From Mastigias papua (Eukaryota; Cnidaria; Scyphozoa; Rhizostomeae; Mastigiidae): a stretch of 64,000 nt of DNA. Shown here piece after piece: positions 13,741 through 26,500 of the stretch. The stretch is from the NCBI GenBank assembly GCA_964019165.1, contig OZ025282.1, forward strand, positions 10,886,229 through 10,950,228. Direction: 5' to 3'. The notes beneath the pieces were generated by a model that was not told the DNA's origin, did not search any database, and saw nothing but the letters and a program-made list of their open reading frames with translations. The translations under genes and the position numbers were made by a program. Position 1 is the first letter of the stretch; the number at the start of each line of letters is the position of its first letter.

Positions 13741-15526
13741 ATGGCGCGCCAAAAGGGAAAAAAATACGAATCTATTATTTATAATATGAATGTGTCGCAA
13801 ATATAATACGAAAAGTTGCAAATATATAATACGAAAAGTGTCGAAAATATAATACGAAAAGTGTCGAAAATATAATACGAAAAGTTGCAAATATATAATA
13901 TGAAAAGTGTCAAAAATATAATACGAAAAGTTGCAAATATATAATATGAAAAGTGTCAAAAATATAATACGAAAAGTTGCAAATATATAATACGAAACGC
14001 AGCATGACTCCGAGCAAGCAAAACAACATGGGACGACGCAGGCAGGATGAGATTAGTTCGATAACGCTCTGTTGAAAATGGCATCTGGAGTTTCCACCTC
14101 ACCGATAAACGTCCTTGACCGGTTGAAAGACCTGCTCTCTGTCCTTCCTGGACTTATCGAAGAATTTGATCGAAATCTTTTCAATACGCACGACGAGGTT
14201 ACTTTACAATGTATGGAAAGAAGGGTGACTGAATTATGCAGCCAGGATTCTATTTTCGATCAAATTCTTCGATAAGTCCAGGAAGAACAGAGAGCAGGTT
14301 TTTCAATCGGTCAAGGACATTCATCGGTGAGGTGGAAACTCCAGATGCCATTTTCAACAGAGCGTTATCGAACTATTTCGAATCAGCTCGAAGCCAGAGC
14401 AGAGTACTAATCTCATCCTGCCTGCGTCGCGCCATGCTGTTTTGCTTGCTCGGAGTCATGCTGCGTTTCGTATTATATATTTGCAGCTTTTCGTATTATA
14501 TTTTTTACACATTTCGTATTATATATTTGCAACTTTTCGTATTATATTTTTGACACTCTTCGTATTATATATTTGCAACTTTTCGTATTATATATTTGCA
14601 ACTTTTCGTATTATATATTTGACACATTTCGTATTATATATTTGCAACTTTTCGTATTATATTTTTGGCACTCTTCGTATTATATATTTGCAACTTTTCG
14701 TATTATATATTTGCAACTTTTCGTATTATATTTTTGACACACTTCGTATTATATATTTGCAACTTTTCGTATTATATTTTTGCAACTTTTCGTATTATAT
14801 ATTTGCAACTTTTCGTATTATATATTTGCAACTTTTCGTACTATATTTTTGACACACTTCGTATTATATATTTGCAACTTTTCGTATTATATATTTTGCA
14901 ACTTTTCGTATTATATATTCGACACTTTTCGTATTATATATTTGCAACTTTTCGTATTATATATTTGCAACTTTTCGTACTATATTTTTGACACACTTCG
15001 TATTATATATTTGCAACTTTTCGTATTATATATTTTGCAACTTTTCGTATTATATATTCGACACTTTTCGTATTATATATTTGCAACTTTTCGTATTATA
15101 TATTTGCAACTTTTCGTATTATATATTCGACACTTTTCGTATTATATATTTGCAACTTTTCGTATTATGTATTTGCAACTTTTCGTACTATATTTTTGAC
15201 ACACTTCGTATTATATATTTGCAACTTTTCGTATTATATATTTTGCAACTTTTCGTATTATATATTTGCAACTTTTCATATTATATATTTGCAACTTTTC
15301 GTATTATATATTCGACACTTTTCATATTATATATTTGCAACTTTTCGTATTATATATTCGACACTTTTCGTATTATATATTTGCAACTTTTCGTATTATA
15401 TATTCTAGACTCTTCCTATTATATATTTGACATTCTTCGTATTATAAAAGTAGGGTATGTATTAAAAAATTTATGTTCGTATTATAAATAATAGATTCGT
15501 ACTTTTTTTCCCTTTTGGCGCGCCAT
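13741..15526. mobile_element. 1.8-kb foldback transposable element with tandem-repeat arms
   Basis: The element begins ATGGCGCGCCAAAAGGG and ends with its reverse complement. About 48 terminal bases are nearly identical in inverted orientation (13741-13790 and 15477-15526), with one extra G on the right. Inside each arm lies an array of 21-22-bp units, (ACTTTTCGTATTATATATTTGC)n, reading outward on the left (13790-13998) and inverted on the right (14462-15440). The right array is several times longer. Inside the arrays a unique segment is also inverted: 14001-14178 pairs with about 14250-14460, leaving a loop of roughly 70 bases. The whole element is one large imperfect hairpin. Flanks GAAATCAT (left) and AAAATCAG (right) match at 6 of 8 bases and could be an 8-bp target duplication. 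No transposase is encoded. Confidence 0.85.
14462..15440. repeat. Expanded 21-22-bp tandem array in right arm of foldback element
   Basis: Roughly 45 units of TTTCGTATTATATATTTGCAAC and the variant TTTCGTATTATATATTCGACAC follow one another, with higher-order blocks repeated: a ...TTTTTGACACACTTCG junction recurs at about 14731, 14850, 14990 and 15199. The higher-order pattern suggests expansion by unequal exchange of multi-unit blocks. The long open frames that read through it are by-products of the near-21-bp period. Confidence 0.9.
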
Positions 15527-17467
15527 AAAATCAGGCCAAATTTCAAAACGAGGCGAAACGAACCTGCACACACAAAAAAACAATGATAACTTCCAATAAC
15601 AACGATGTGTCCCGAATAAACTCCCCCCCCCCGCGCCTATTGGATGTTTCGAAAAATTCGACCCAGGACATCCTCATGTATTCCACATCTTTATTATTTC
15701 TATGTCCGTAATTCGATCGAGTATCAAGTAACATGAGAAATCATCCTTTTCTTACTGTATTGTTTACAGTTGAAAAAAGTTGTGCAACTCATCCATACCT
15801 ATAAGAGAAATTTTATACCCACCCCACTTATTCCAACTCCCCATTTATTAGGTTTCTAGGAGATTTCCAACTCTTCCCCCTACTATTCCAACCCCTCCGT
15901 CCATTCGGAACCTAAGAATAGAACCGCTAGTATAAATACCCCCATCAAAGTTACTAATAAAAAAGCTAAGTCATTTTTGAGAACAGGCAATGCGCCGCCA
16001 AATAAAAGGTGGGGGTCACATATAAGAATAGGGGGTTACAAACAATTAATGTTCTTCAACAGAGAGCTTCTGAGCTTTCCAAATCAATGGCATAACCGAC
16101 GTAGGCTTGGGTTTGGACAGCTCCTAAATGCCCCTTGACATTGAAGCCCCGAAATAGTCGTTCAGAAGTGTTCAGGAGATGTAACCCGTAAGAGTTTCAT
16201 ATCTACGCACTTATATAACTTACTTAGGGTCACTTCCCTACAGAGACATATTGTTAGGATTATTTGACTTAAAAATTGATCAAATGACTGAATATCCCAT
16301 TAAACAGGTTAAAAATGGTTCTTTTCCCTTATTAGTAAATGCGATAGCTGTATCCGCTGTCTTGGTAGAGTAGCACTTCTCTTCGAATGATCATAGAGCT
16401 TTTAAATATTGGCTTATTTAATAGTGTATAGTGCTTTTGCGGAGTTATGAGCATTTGGTAATAAATTTGCTTGGGTATAAAAGATAAAATCCCAACTATA
16501 GACTTGGTTGACTTTCGAGTCGAGCCAGCTCTTCATTTTCTCAAGTCTATCAAGGCCCTATATCTTTCTATCAAAATTCCTTCTACTGTTGCAGCTGCTA
16601 AGGGATCTGCTTCCAAACTTGAATTGTTTAAAATTTACTTAGGATTCAATTATCATGTCATTTGAGTCACGTATTTCTCCTATTGATTTATATTTTTGTC
16701 TGGAGTAGGGGAAAAGTTAAGCATGAAAGGGCCAAGCTGCAACTTATCCCTAAGGGCCACGAATCGCTCAGGTACGCTACTGTCCCAAATACATTTACTA
16801 AGCAATGAACAAGCTGCTGGAAATTCTTTCATCGTCAAATAGGCCTGCAAATAAATTGAGTTGCTGAGTTAGAATTTCCATAATCGCAATGTCTAAGCAG
16901 TACGTTAGTTTTACAAATGTTGTAGTTATAACCAAAAAATGACTGAGTATTATTTGGAGAGGTTTTAATCGGGATTTTTGTATGAAGAAAGCTAAGAACC
17001 ACTTTAGACCAATTTCCAATTCCTTTTGTTATCTCGATCCCCCACCCCACCTATCTCATGTTGAGAATTTTCCAGTTCCCCACTTGTTATGACCTCCCCT
17101 CCGCTTATTCGGGGGCACAATGTGGCAATACTACGCTGAACTCCTATCAATCTATCAAACTCACACTCCATCTGGTTTCTATTACAGGGATTCTGTCGAA
17201 AAGCGAGAGCAGAATACATAGCTACTGTAGATTGATAACTGGCTTTCAATTCATTAAATTTTGATAGAAATGAAGCAGATCTCATCGATAGGGACAATAC
17301 ACTGTTCTGTACTATTCTTCACCTTCTGTTAAACAGATGTTTATGAACAACTTTATAGATTGTGAATGACTTTGTATGAGTGCATGAATATAATGCAGCT
17401 CAGGCATATGAAAATTAGCCAGTGTATCTTTCATATTAGTACATGCATCCTAAAGCATGTTTTTATA
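15527..17467. other. Intergenic DNA with a dispersed repeat copy
   Basis: No gene is supported. About 15600-15930 is a diverged copy of the sequence at 43530-43870 in the same orientation: both contain AGGACATCCT, then AGTATYWAGTAACRTG, then TTTACAGTT, and a run of CCCC...TATTCCAA blocks ending in ACCTAAGARTAG. A related CCCACCTATCTC/CCGCTTATTCGGGGGCAC segment at about 17035-17120 may be another relative. The last 21 bases (17447-17467) are the left target duplication of the LINE insertion. Confidence 0.5.
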
Positions 17468-19324
17468 CAAGAGGCAGTGAAAGAAAAGAGGGAACGGAAG
17501 AAGGAAAAAGATTTAAATAGGTGTGAAGAGACTATAGCAGCTTACAAACAGGCAAATAAAAAGACAAAAATTGAGGTGGCGAAAGCCAAAAGTAAAGCAT
17601 ATGAGAACTTGTATAACAGTTTAAGTGAAAAAGATGGGCAAAGAAAAGCTATTAGGATAGCAAAGCTGAAGAACAAGGAAGCACAAGACATATACCAAGC
17701 AAAAAGAGTTAAGGAGAGTGGGGGGCAGATACTAACAGGGGAGGCACAAATAAGGGAAAGATGGAAAGAATATTACCAACAATTAATGAATGTAGAGAAT
17801 CCAAGGGTGAAACGAGAAATGGAGGAGGCTGAGGAAAGAGAGGTAGATAGAGTGAAAGAGGAAGAGGTGGCAGCCGCTATGAAACGGATGAAGAACGGAA
17901 AGTCAGTTGGGCCGGATGATATACCAGCAGAGGCATGGAAGGTCATGGGGAGAACTGCGGTAGAGTGGCTAACCGAAGTTTTCAGAAATATTATGGTGAC
18001 AGAACATATGCCAGACGAATGGAGGGCCAGTACCCTAATCCCATTATTCAAGAATAAAGGCGACATACAGGATTGTGGAAATTACCGGGGCATCAAACTG
18101 ACCTCACACACTTTGAAATTGTGGGAAAGAATTGTTGACCAAAGGTTAAGAAGTACAGTGGAGATATCAGAGCAACAGTTCGGTTTCATGCCGAATAGAA
18201 GCACAACTGATGCAATATTCGCACTCCGTCAGCTAGTTGAGAAGTATAGGGAAGGGCAGAAGGACTTGCACTGTATCTTCATTGACCTTGAAAAGGCTTA
18301 TGATAGGGTCCCACGGCAAGAGGTATGGAATTGTTTAAGGCTAAAGGAGGTAGAGGAAAAGTACATACGGATAATACAGGACATGTATAAGGACAGCAAA
18401 ACACTGGTAAGATGTGCAGCGGGAGATACAGATGATTTTGAAGTAACGGTGGGACTGCATCAAGGCTCAGCTTTGAGCCCATTCCTTTTCGCAGTTGTTA
18501 TGGATTGTATGACAAGAGAAGTACAAAGAGAAGCCCCGTGGGATATGTTGTTTGCAGATGACGTTGTGGTATGCTCAGAAACAAAGGAAGAAGTCGAACA
18601 AAGGCTGGAGATGTGGCGAGAGGCAATGGAAGTTAGAGGGATGAGAGTCAGCAGACAGAAAACTGAGTACTTGAAATTGAGAGCAGGTGAAAGGCAAGAT
18701 GAGGGAACGGTAGCAATGCAAGGTGAAGTAGTGAAACAGGTGGAAGAGTTCAAGTACTTGGGGTCTACGATACAGGCTGATGGAGGAATAGACAAGGAGA
18801 TTGCTAAACGAATACAGGCAGGTTGGGGAGTATGGAAAAGAATAACAGGAGTGATGTGTGACAGGAAGGTTTCAGGCACTGTGAAAGGGCGATTATACAA
18901 GACAATGGTACGGCCGGCAATGATGTATGGGATAGAGACATTAGCTGTTACAAAGGCGCAGGAGAGAAAGATTCAAGTAGCAGAGATGAAAATGTTAAGA
19001 TGGTCACTTGGATTTACAAGGAAGGACAAGATTAGGAATGACGAAATAAGAAAGATTATGGAAGTAGGGGACATCACAGACAAGATGCAAGAGACTCGAT
19101 TGCGGTGGCTTGGACATGTAGTGAGAAGAGGTGATGAATATGTGGGTAAGCGGATAAGAGGAATGCAGGTGGGAAGAAAGAAGAGAGGTAGGCCAAGAAG
19201 ACGATGAGAAGACTGTGTAAAGGAAGACATGAAAGAGAGAGGAATCAGTGAACGTGAGGCATGGGACAGAGGCGAGTGGAGGAGAAAGATCTGCACCGGC
19301 GACCCCAATTACAGTGGGATTTAA
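17468..19324 (+). pseudogene. LINE reverse transcriptase, truncated, one nonsense codon
   Basis: The open frame starts in flanking DNA at an ATG at 17366, but element-derived codons begin only after 17467, so the apparent start is chimeric. The protein has a charged, probably coiled-coil N-terminal part (AKSKAYENLYNSLSEKDG..), then an RT core with GKSVGPDDIPAEAWK, STLIPLFKNKGDIQDCGNYR, QQFGFMPNRSTTDAIFALRQ, FIDLEKAYDRVPR, GLHQGSALSPFLFAVVMD and the catalytic FADDVVV, followed by EFKYLGSTIQADGGIDKEI and the C-terminal ETRLRWLGHVVRRGD...GRPRRR. A TGA at 19205-19207 sits exactly where related proteins have Trp (GRPRRRW). The frame then continues EDCVKEDMKERGISEREAWD to a natural stop at 19322-19324. 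Upstream endonuclease sequence is missing through 5' truncation. The catalytic residues are intact, but the copy cannot be autonomous. Confidence 0.9.
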
Positions 19325-19343
19325 GGCAGAAGAAGAAGAGAAG
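17468..19343 (+). mobile_element. 5'-truncated RTE-like LINE insertion
   Basis: The insertion is delimited by a perfect 21-bp direct repeat at 17447-17467 and 19344-19364, which starts ATCCTAAAGCATG. Between the two copies lies the 3' part of a non-LTR retrotransposon. It has no endonuclease, only the linker, reverse transcriptase and C-terminal region. The 3' end is the short purine repeat AGAAGAAGAAGAGAAG rather than poly(A), which fits RTE-like elements that end in simple repeats. The perfect target duplication and nearly intact frame show that this copy is much younger than the other LINE fragments in the window. Confidence 0.9.
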
Positions 19344-19364
19344 ATCCTAAAGCATGTTTTTATA

Positions 19365-20556
19365 ATAAATGCAACTCAACATAAATAATATATGCTTACA
19401 TAATCATATCTATAATAGATTACAGTATAAGTGTAATTGTTCTTCCAGCTGTTTTCTTCCTCTGCTTCCATCCTCTCGGCCCGCTGAAATTAGTTGAAAT
19501 AGATATGACAAATGTTGCACATGTAACACATGATATGTAGCAATGTTGTTGAAACTAACTTTACTACAATAACTGATGATTCCCCCACATCGAGTTGTAA
19601 TAAGATCTTTAGAATAATGCTTATATATCCCATGTGCCATCATCATATAAAAGCACTATCTTAATGCTTCCAATGACTTGGGTATTCAATACTGCTATGA
19701 TATATATTGTCAATACTGAGATAAGAGTCATGAAATCTACAGTTGTCCTCAAATTCATTCATACCCAATCAGAGAGCATTCTTCTTGAGATTTTTCAGTT
19801 GTAAAATCTTGTTTCAGTTGTAAATTATGTTTTTACTTCCTATCAATATTTTGCTTACTTGCAGCTGGCAACAAAACCGCACATGAGCAAGATAAAATTC
19901 ATTTGCACAGTAATAGATGGAGCAAAAATTTACTTTTTCGTCATGTTCAGGCTTACTCATTCCCCTCACAGTAACCAAACGAACGTGTTCTTTTTCAATA
20001 GTTATCAGTGTTATAAATTCCTGTGGCCATGGTAATCAGTGTTGTACTGTTACAGTAACACTTAAGACGCTTTTGATTCAAAATATGAAAAGCTAAGCAG
20101 GAGCTCAATGAGGACTTGCTTCAGTCCAAGATAGCAGGGCAAATATGCAGAGAGCCTGACAAACTTCCTCAAACAACAACAAAGGCCCTCGCTGAACGCC
20201 TTGACATGGTAAAGATGAGGGTGTCACGCCCCACCTCTGAGTGAGTTGAAAAGTTTACTTCATTTCATCAAAAAGCTGAAACTTTGTAAACATTATCCAG
20301 GTTATGGATGATTTTGAGGACAACTGTATATATGTGTTTGCATTCACTAATACCCCAGTTTTATTGACCGTAGTATAGGAAAGACCTCTTAAAACAGAGT
20401 TATGAATACATTGCCACTGAGCATGCATAATAGGCAATATGACACTGCACTAGCGACAAAGTCGTAGTAAGATCTAAATTATAGTGGCCACAACTTCGTG
20501 TATTAAGCAGTAAGTTACATCTTTTCAGTAGAAACTAGTGTTATCGTTACTAACCA
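19365..20556. other. Intergenic DNA downstream of the ShKT gene
   Basis: No gene is supported. A short coding-like segment at about 20095-20225 (plus strand: ELNEDLLQSKIAGQICREPD) may be a transposon relic, but it ends in stops within 150 bases and I could not place it. Confidence 0.4.
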
Positions 20557-23500
20557 TCAGCATCCCTTGCACGTCTTTTTACAGAATTTTCTCATATATC
20601 TTCCATTGGAAGACTTTTCTTCACAAAATGATGAAAATCTCGGACAAAGAATTCTGGAGAAGTCCTTACAATCTGTAATAAATTGAAGATTCTATTAGCT
20701 TCAACCCTTGTGAATGTTCACATTATTCAATAGTGCCAACGTAAATTACTCTAGAAACAAGCCAATTGTATGTATACTGAAGTGCTTCGTAATCAAGCAC
20801 GCCACACTATTTCAAAGTTAGGGTTTTCATTTCGAAAGATGCAACATCTTTCACAAATTGAATATGTTTCAATATTTCGAAGCAGTTTTTGAATATGTAG
20901 GACAAAACACCAGGAAACACGTTTTATAGATTAACGTTCTTAGAACCATGTGCAACTTCAGCAAGAAATTTCCCTTTTTATTGATATTTTAAGCAAAATG
21001 ATATGAACAATAATATGGACATAAATTTGTAAAAGATAATAGCATAGATGACGTACGTTTTTTTGCAATTTTCTTTATGCTTTGTATTTTTCCTGTAAGA
21101 GAGGAAAGAACACTCCTTTGTTAAAATTTTGCAGATTCCTTCTTGTAATTCTGATTAAATTCCCATAACACACTTTTCAAATACCAAAGTAGATTTAGCA
21201 AACTCACCACAAAGTCCACAAGATTGTTCACAATATTTTCTCATGATGCGCAACCTTCGGCAAGCATCAATCCTCCGGTAGTACTTTTTAAGTTGTTCAC
21301 ATTTGCGTTTTGGAAGCCTGTTTTTACATTTTGCATCTAAAAACAAACAGACACCAATGAAGTGCATAAAGTTAAGCGCTAACTGATCCATATGTTGTTC
21401 TCTTGTATTTTTTACAATATACTCTTTTTGCATTGTACACATTTTACATTTTGCATAATGCAATACGACTACAATGGAAAGAGATGAAATCTTCATAATT
21501 GTACAAATTTTGATTTCATAAATGGCAATTAACGTAATCATTGAAGAGAAAGTTTAGAATAAGGCTATATGATTTTAACAATAATGTAATTTTCATTTAG
21601 AAATTTCTAGCTTAGCGGTTATCAGAATAAAATCAATAATTATCATACATTCTGTTCAATCGTAGACCCTCCAGAGTGTATGGGTTAGGTAAATTCCCAT
21701 CACTATTTTGAAGATGTGGTAAAAATATATCGAAGTATTTTCGGCCCAGAATAGCAAAGAAGTCTATCTAAGTTTCCCACATGCCATAAATCCCCCTTCA
21801 CTTCACAATTGCTGGGGCCGTCACTGTTTCTAGGGAATTTCTCAGAAAAATCGTCAAGAAACTTGCTTTTTATTAGGCTACTTCGACAAAACGGTGAGTC
21901 CCGTATACGATTCCGTACGTTGGGAGAGTGCCCGTTAGAGAGACACTTATCCTGACCCACCGGCATAGTGAGGTAGGGTGGCCAGTTCCTTTCCTCGCCG
22001 TCTTTAACTTCCCTAGTGTTGCCACCAGGTACCCATTTGCTGCTGGATGGACAGTGAGCGAGCATCCCAACTATGATCAGAGGATTCTGCTCGTACCGTC
22101 GATGCTTTGCACAACAGTCAAGCTCTCTAACCACATGGCCACTCGCCCATACCTTCAACATAAAGGTGAGTATTTTTAAAGGCTATTCAAACCGTCTTGC
22201 ATCAGCACGATTGATTTTTCATAACTGCATCACAACTGCATAAATTAGCATTTTTGTTTGTAGCAAGAATCATAACTTCGTGTCGGGATAGGCTAATGTC
22301 ATTTTATTTTAATGGCAAACTATCAATATGATACTATCTCATGATACACTATTTAGTCTTATGATCAGTTATGCTCTTCTTTAAATCACTTTTTGAGGTG
22401 CTAACTTGTTCTTCTTAATGAGCTTGAACACAAAAAAATTTGGTTATTTAACTGAGATAGAGGAAGAAATAGAAGGTAATGTCAATGCTTCCATGCACTT
22501 ACAGCTAGTGGTTGGTGTGGTTGACAGAGATGCCGTTGTTCTTGGAAGTTCCTTAGTAGGTGTGGTTGGCAGAGATGCAGTTGTTCTTGGAAGTTCCGTA
22601 GTTGGAGTTGTTGTAGCTAGAAGTAAAAGTATATTTTATAAATTGCCTTTATGATCTTCAAGTTCATTATCTTAATTGCAATAATAACTTTATCTGTGAA
22701 ATACTGAAAAAGGATGATTCTCGTGGAGTCAATTTAGGTTCTTGTTATTGTTAACAGGGTATTGACCTTTCTTAAGTGTCTCACTGAGGAAGGAAAACAA
22801 GGCATTCTTCACCTTGCCATTTGATACTAGACGATGCAGCAACCGGTTATCAAATATCAGTAACGTTCTGCTGTTGATTATTGATTCATTAACTAATCAA
22901 CAATACTGTGTTTACTATCCGAAGCGATCAGAATTTCAACAGTTGCCAAGGAATAAGCTATAAATTCTACAACCTAACAGCACTGGTATCCATGACAACC
23001 AAGAAACAAGTGTTGATTAACCAAAAGCAGGAATAAATGTAACTGCAGGGAAAGGAATTTCATTTCAAAATAGGCTATTAAATGTAGGCTATTAACTGCA
23101 TTGTGTATGAATGTTGCCTTTGCTATTAATGGCCAATTTCTGTCTTTTCTGTTCAATTGATAGAAATGCAATAAAACTATGGCTTTCATTTTTTGTGTAC
23201 TTTGGAAAGGAATAGTGGTAGGAGTATGAACACAAAGTTTTATTTTGATTCAGGAGAGATAAAAATGTATATATGTATAGCTTTTAGAGGGTATCAGTGA
23301 TCGCCCCCCCCCGCAATGAAGCATGTAGGTAGCAATGGGGAAAGCAAAGCAGCTGTAGTCTGATTCTGTTATAATCGCCCTCCCCCCCCCCTTTCACTCT
23401 ATTAGCCTGATTCATAGCTTATATTATACAGACAAAACAAAGGGATCCCAGTCCTTCTACGAAGAGTAGATGGGGGTTGCACACCCCTGGGCTCTCTTCT

Positions 23501-26500
23501 TCCACAGCCCTGACGTATATATGTATTTATAAATATAGTCATAGATATCAATATATATATGCTCTTTATTTCTTCATATACGTCTTTGCATTCAAATTCT
23601 TTTGTATATTCACCTTCAATTTCGACTTCTGTTTGCACACGCTCAGTGGAAGGGGTTGATGGAGTACTTTGCCCTTGTGTCTGCACTGTTGTTTCCATTT
23701 CGATAGTGCTAACAGTTGATGTAAGATTTTGCTCTTCCTTTGATTGGGTTGTTGCTGCAGTTGTTGTTGGAGAATTTACTTCATGTGTTGGTTCAGGTGT
23801 AGTACGGATTGCTGAATTATCATTTATCTTGTTGTGCCATTGTTGCTTTGATTGAACATTTGCTTTGCTGGTGGTTGATTGAGTTATTACGTTACTTAAT
23901 GGAGAAGGTGTTACTTGATCAGTATTGGACGAATTGTTTTGATCTGGAGCGGTTGCTGTGACTTGAAGAAAATTATAACCTCCTTTAACAATTTACAGAA
24001 ATTTCGTGCAAATATAATTCACGGATATGCAGCAGTAGAATGGAAGACAAAGCTGCTGCTGCAAAATCCATGGCAAATAAAATAATGTTACGATTTGGTA
24101 GGACTGTAACCTCTTACTCCATCGGGGGAATCGACTGACTATATGACATAGCAAACTGAAACATTATGTGACAACTTGTATTGCCTCGACCGGAATAGTA
24201 AAAGTTTGTTGGACTCAGAGATCTGAGGAGGATAAAAGCATACAAAAGGACTTGACTACTGTTTCTATGTGAATCTTGCATCTATATTGACGCCACAGAG
24301 CAAGAATTGCTAGGAATGTTTTATTGTGAGCATACTATCCACACGCATTGAATGTGGAATGAGCTTGCATAGTCATGAGACCCAGGTTCAAATGTTGGAC
24401 AGGCCCTTTTTATTGCCCCAGAGTGAGCGACAAGATAAAACAACTAAGTGCTATTAGAGCCAACGTGTCGGTCTAGAGTGATCTGGATGCCTTCGGCAAA
24501 TGGAAAGGAAAGCCTCTCATGAACATTCCTATTAAATTTATAATTCATCAACGAATAATTTCAGAGCTTTTGGGCTCCCCTCTCAAGTTCAGAGTCAAAG
24601 GTAACCTGCTTACCTGCCATCCTCTTGGAGGATCTAATAAGAAATATACTATACAAATATCATGGGATGTACCATCGTCCTTAGAGGCCAAAGTCTCGAT
24701 GTGGTAGAAATATTTCTTTCAAGAGCAGAGCCAGACCCTTTAATCATCCAGACACCCAACCATTGCCTGATTTGCCCCACCATTTAATCCACCCCAGTGC
24801 ACAGTAGATTTACGCCAAAGCCATTGAGCCAAAGTAGGAAAGTAGGCCATTTTCACACAGATAGTGATCACAGACCACATGATGATAAGGCTTACTATAC
24901 ATATATTTTAATACGTTACATCAATAATAAATAGGTGGTACTCACCGTCTATAACTTCATTGCTAATTTCTACAGGATCTTCGTAATTTTCACCTTGACT
25001 TGAAGCAATTACCTGAGAAGCTGAAAAATATTGGAATTCAGGAATATTTTAGAACTGCATTGAAAATGAAGTAACAAATAAGTAGCGGTATGTTATATTT
25101 AAGAGATACACAATATCATCATCAATGATATAGAGCTGATTTTTAGAAGAGGGGCTCTTTCTTGTGTTGAGGGGTTGGCAAAAGGAAACGTTGACGAGAT
25201 CACGCTCTGTATAGTGTTTGGGAACTCAAAAGTGCTATTTCTGTATATAGTAATGATCAAATATTTATATATTTTAGTAATATTCAGAAGAACAGCTGTA
25301 ATCTGATTCTATAAGGACGCCATTTCACTTTGCTGCTTCATGTATCAACATTACTTAAACGGTCCAGCTCCTCCTTGAAAAGTAGAAGGGCTCAGCCCTC
25401 CGAACCTCCCTTCCCCTTATACAGTCCTAGATAGCAGAGTTGAAAAATTCAACGTGTTCCATTGATGGCTCAGGATTAGCACACAGGTGGCGCAAATGAA
25501 TATTCAGGAACAGCCTATTCCCTGCTGTTTATAGTATGAATGTTTTTCGCTATCCATCATTTTAAGACATATGATATCTTTTCGACGGGGATTCAAATGC
25601 TATATAATTCCAAACTGTTGTGTAATAGATGATGATACATTATAGTAATAGGTTCAAATGGCGATAAGCCTTTTTATATTCTTTGAATTTTTCCAAATAG
25701 AACAAAGTAAGTGCAAAGATCTCTCATAATCTATCACTTTTCATATGCCAATTTCAATTAATTTCTGCGGCTCACGTTCGTGATTTTCTATCTAACAGAG
25801 AGCACTTGAATAAACCATAAGCTTTAGATTTGAATAAAAGTAGATCTTCTGCGAGGGCTAAAGCTTCCTATAACGTGTGTCATCCGATGTCTCTCATCAT
25901 AGCACTGAGAGCTTTAGAATATTTCCTCTGTTAAAAAATCCGGAGTCTGTGGTTAGCAGGATTTAATCAGATGAAAGTACTATGAAGGAGTTTTATTCCA
26001 TAACCGGAGTTGATCCAAAAACCTAGCTACCGGCTGGATTACAGAACCGGATAGTATACTCACCGGTGAGTAAACCAGTAACCAATTCAATAAAGCACCG
26101 GAGAAACATTACTTTCTTATCTTCAAACCTTCTTGAGAAATTTAGTGTCAATGCCTTTGAATTTTTAGATTTTCCATTATAAAATTTGAACGTAAATGTT
26201 TTGCACTTAAGATGCGTCCAATTGTTATTGTCTCAAGTAGTAGAATGATGTCATCGGATGGAGAAGCAAGCGCTGTTTAGCACAGTTGCTTCAAATGTAT
26301 AGATAAAACATTACATATCCTTCTGATCAAAAACAATAGTGCTCTTTTGCGCACTTTTAAACTGATTGTCAAAGTACATCTATATCTTTAAACTGATTAT
26401 CTTACACAATTGGTTAAGTTTGTGTGATTTAAGCCTTGTGATAGTCCTTTAACAACTAAAAAATGATTCTCATCCCTTAATAACACAGATACTTAAAAAC

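Noticed and set aside
14072..14275. 67-codon frame in the centre of the foldback element
   Set aside because: It lies in the inverted inner segment and has no transposase motif; the mirrored segment gives a different broken frame.
13790..15440. CRISPR-like regular repeats
   Set aside because: There are no unique spacers, and the DNA is eukaryotic; this is a transposon-internal tandem array.
14442..15491. Overlapping long frames reading VLYICNFSYYIF-type repeats
   Set aside because: They result from the near-21-bp tandem array of the foldback element and are not genes.
20095..20225. Short coding-like segment on the plus strand
   Set aside because: It is closed by stops within about 45 codons and cannot be assigned to any family.
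20557..21336. Calling the ShKT gene a channel toxin
   Set aside because: The six-cysteine pattern is shared with many non-toxin extracellular proteins, and the long mucin-like stalk is atypical for known toxin precursors.
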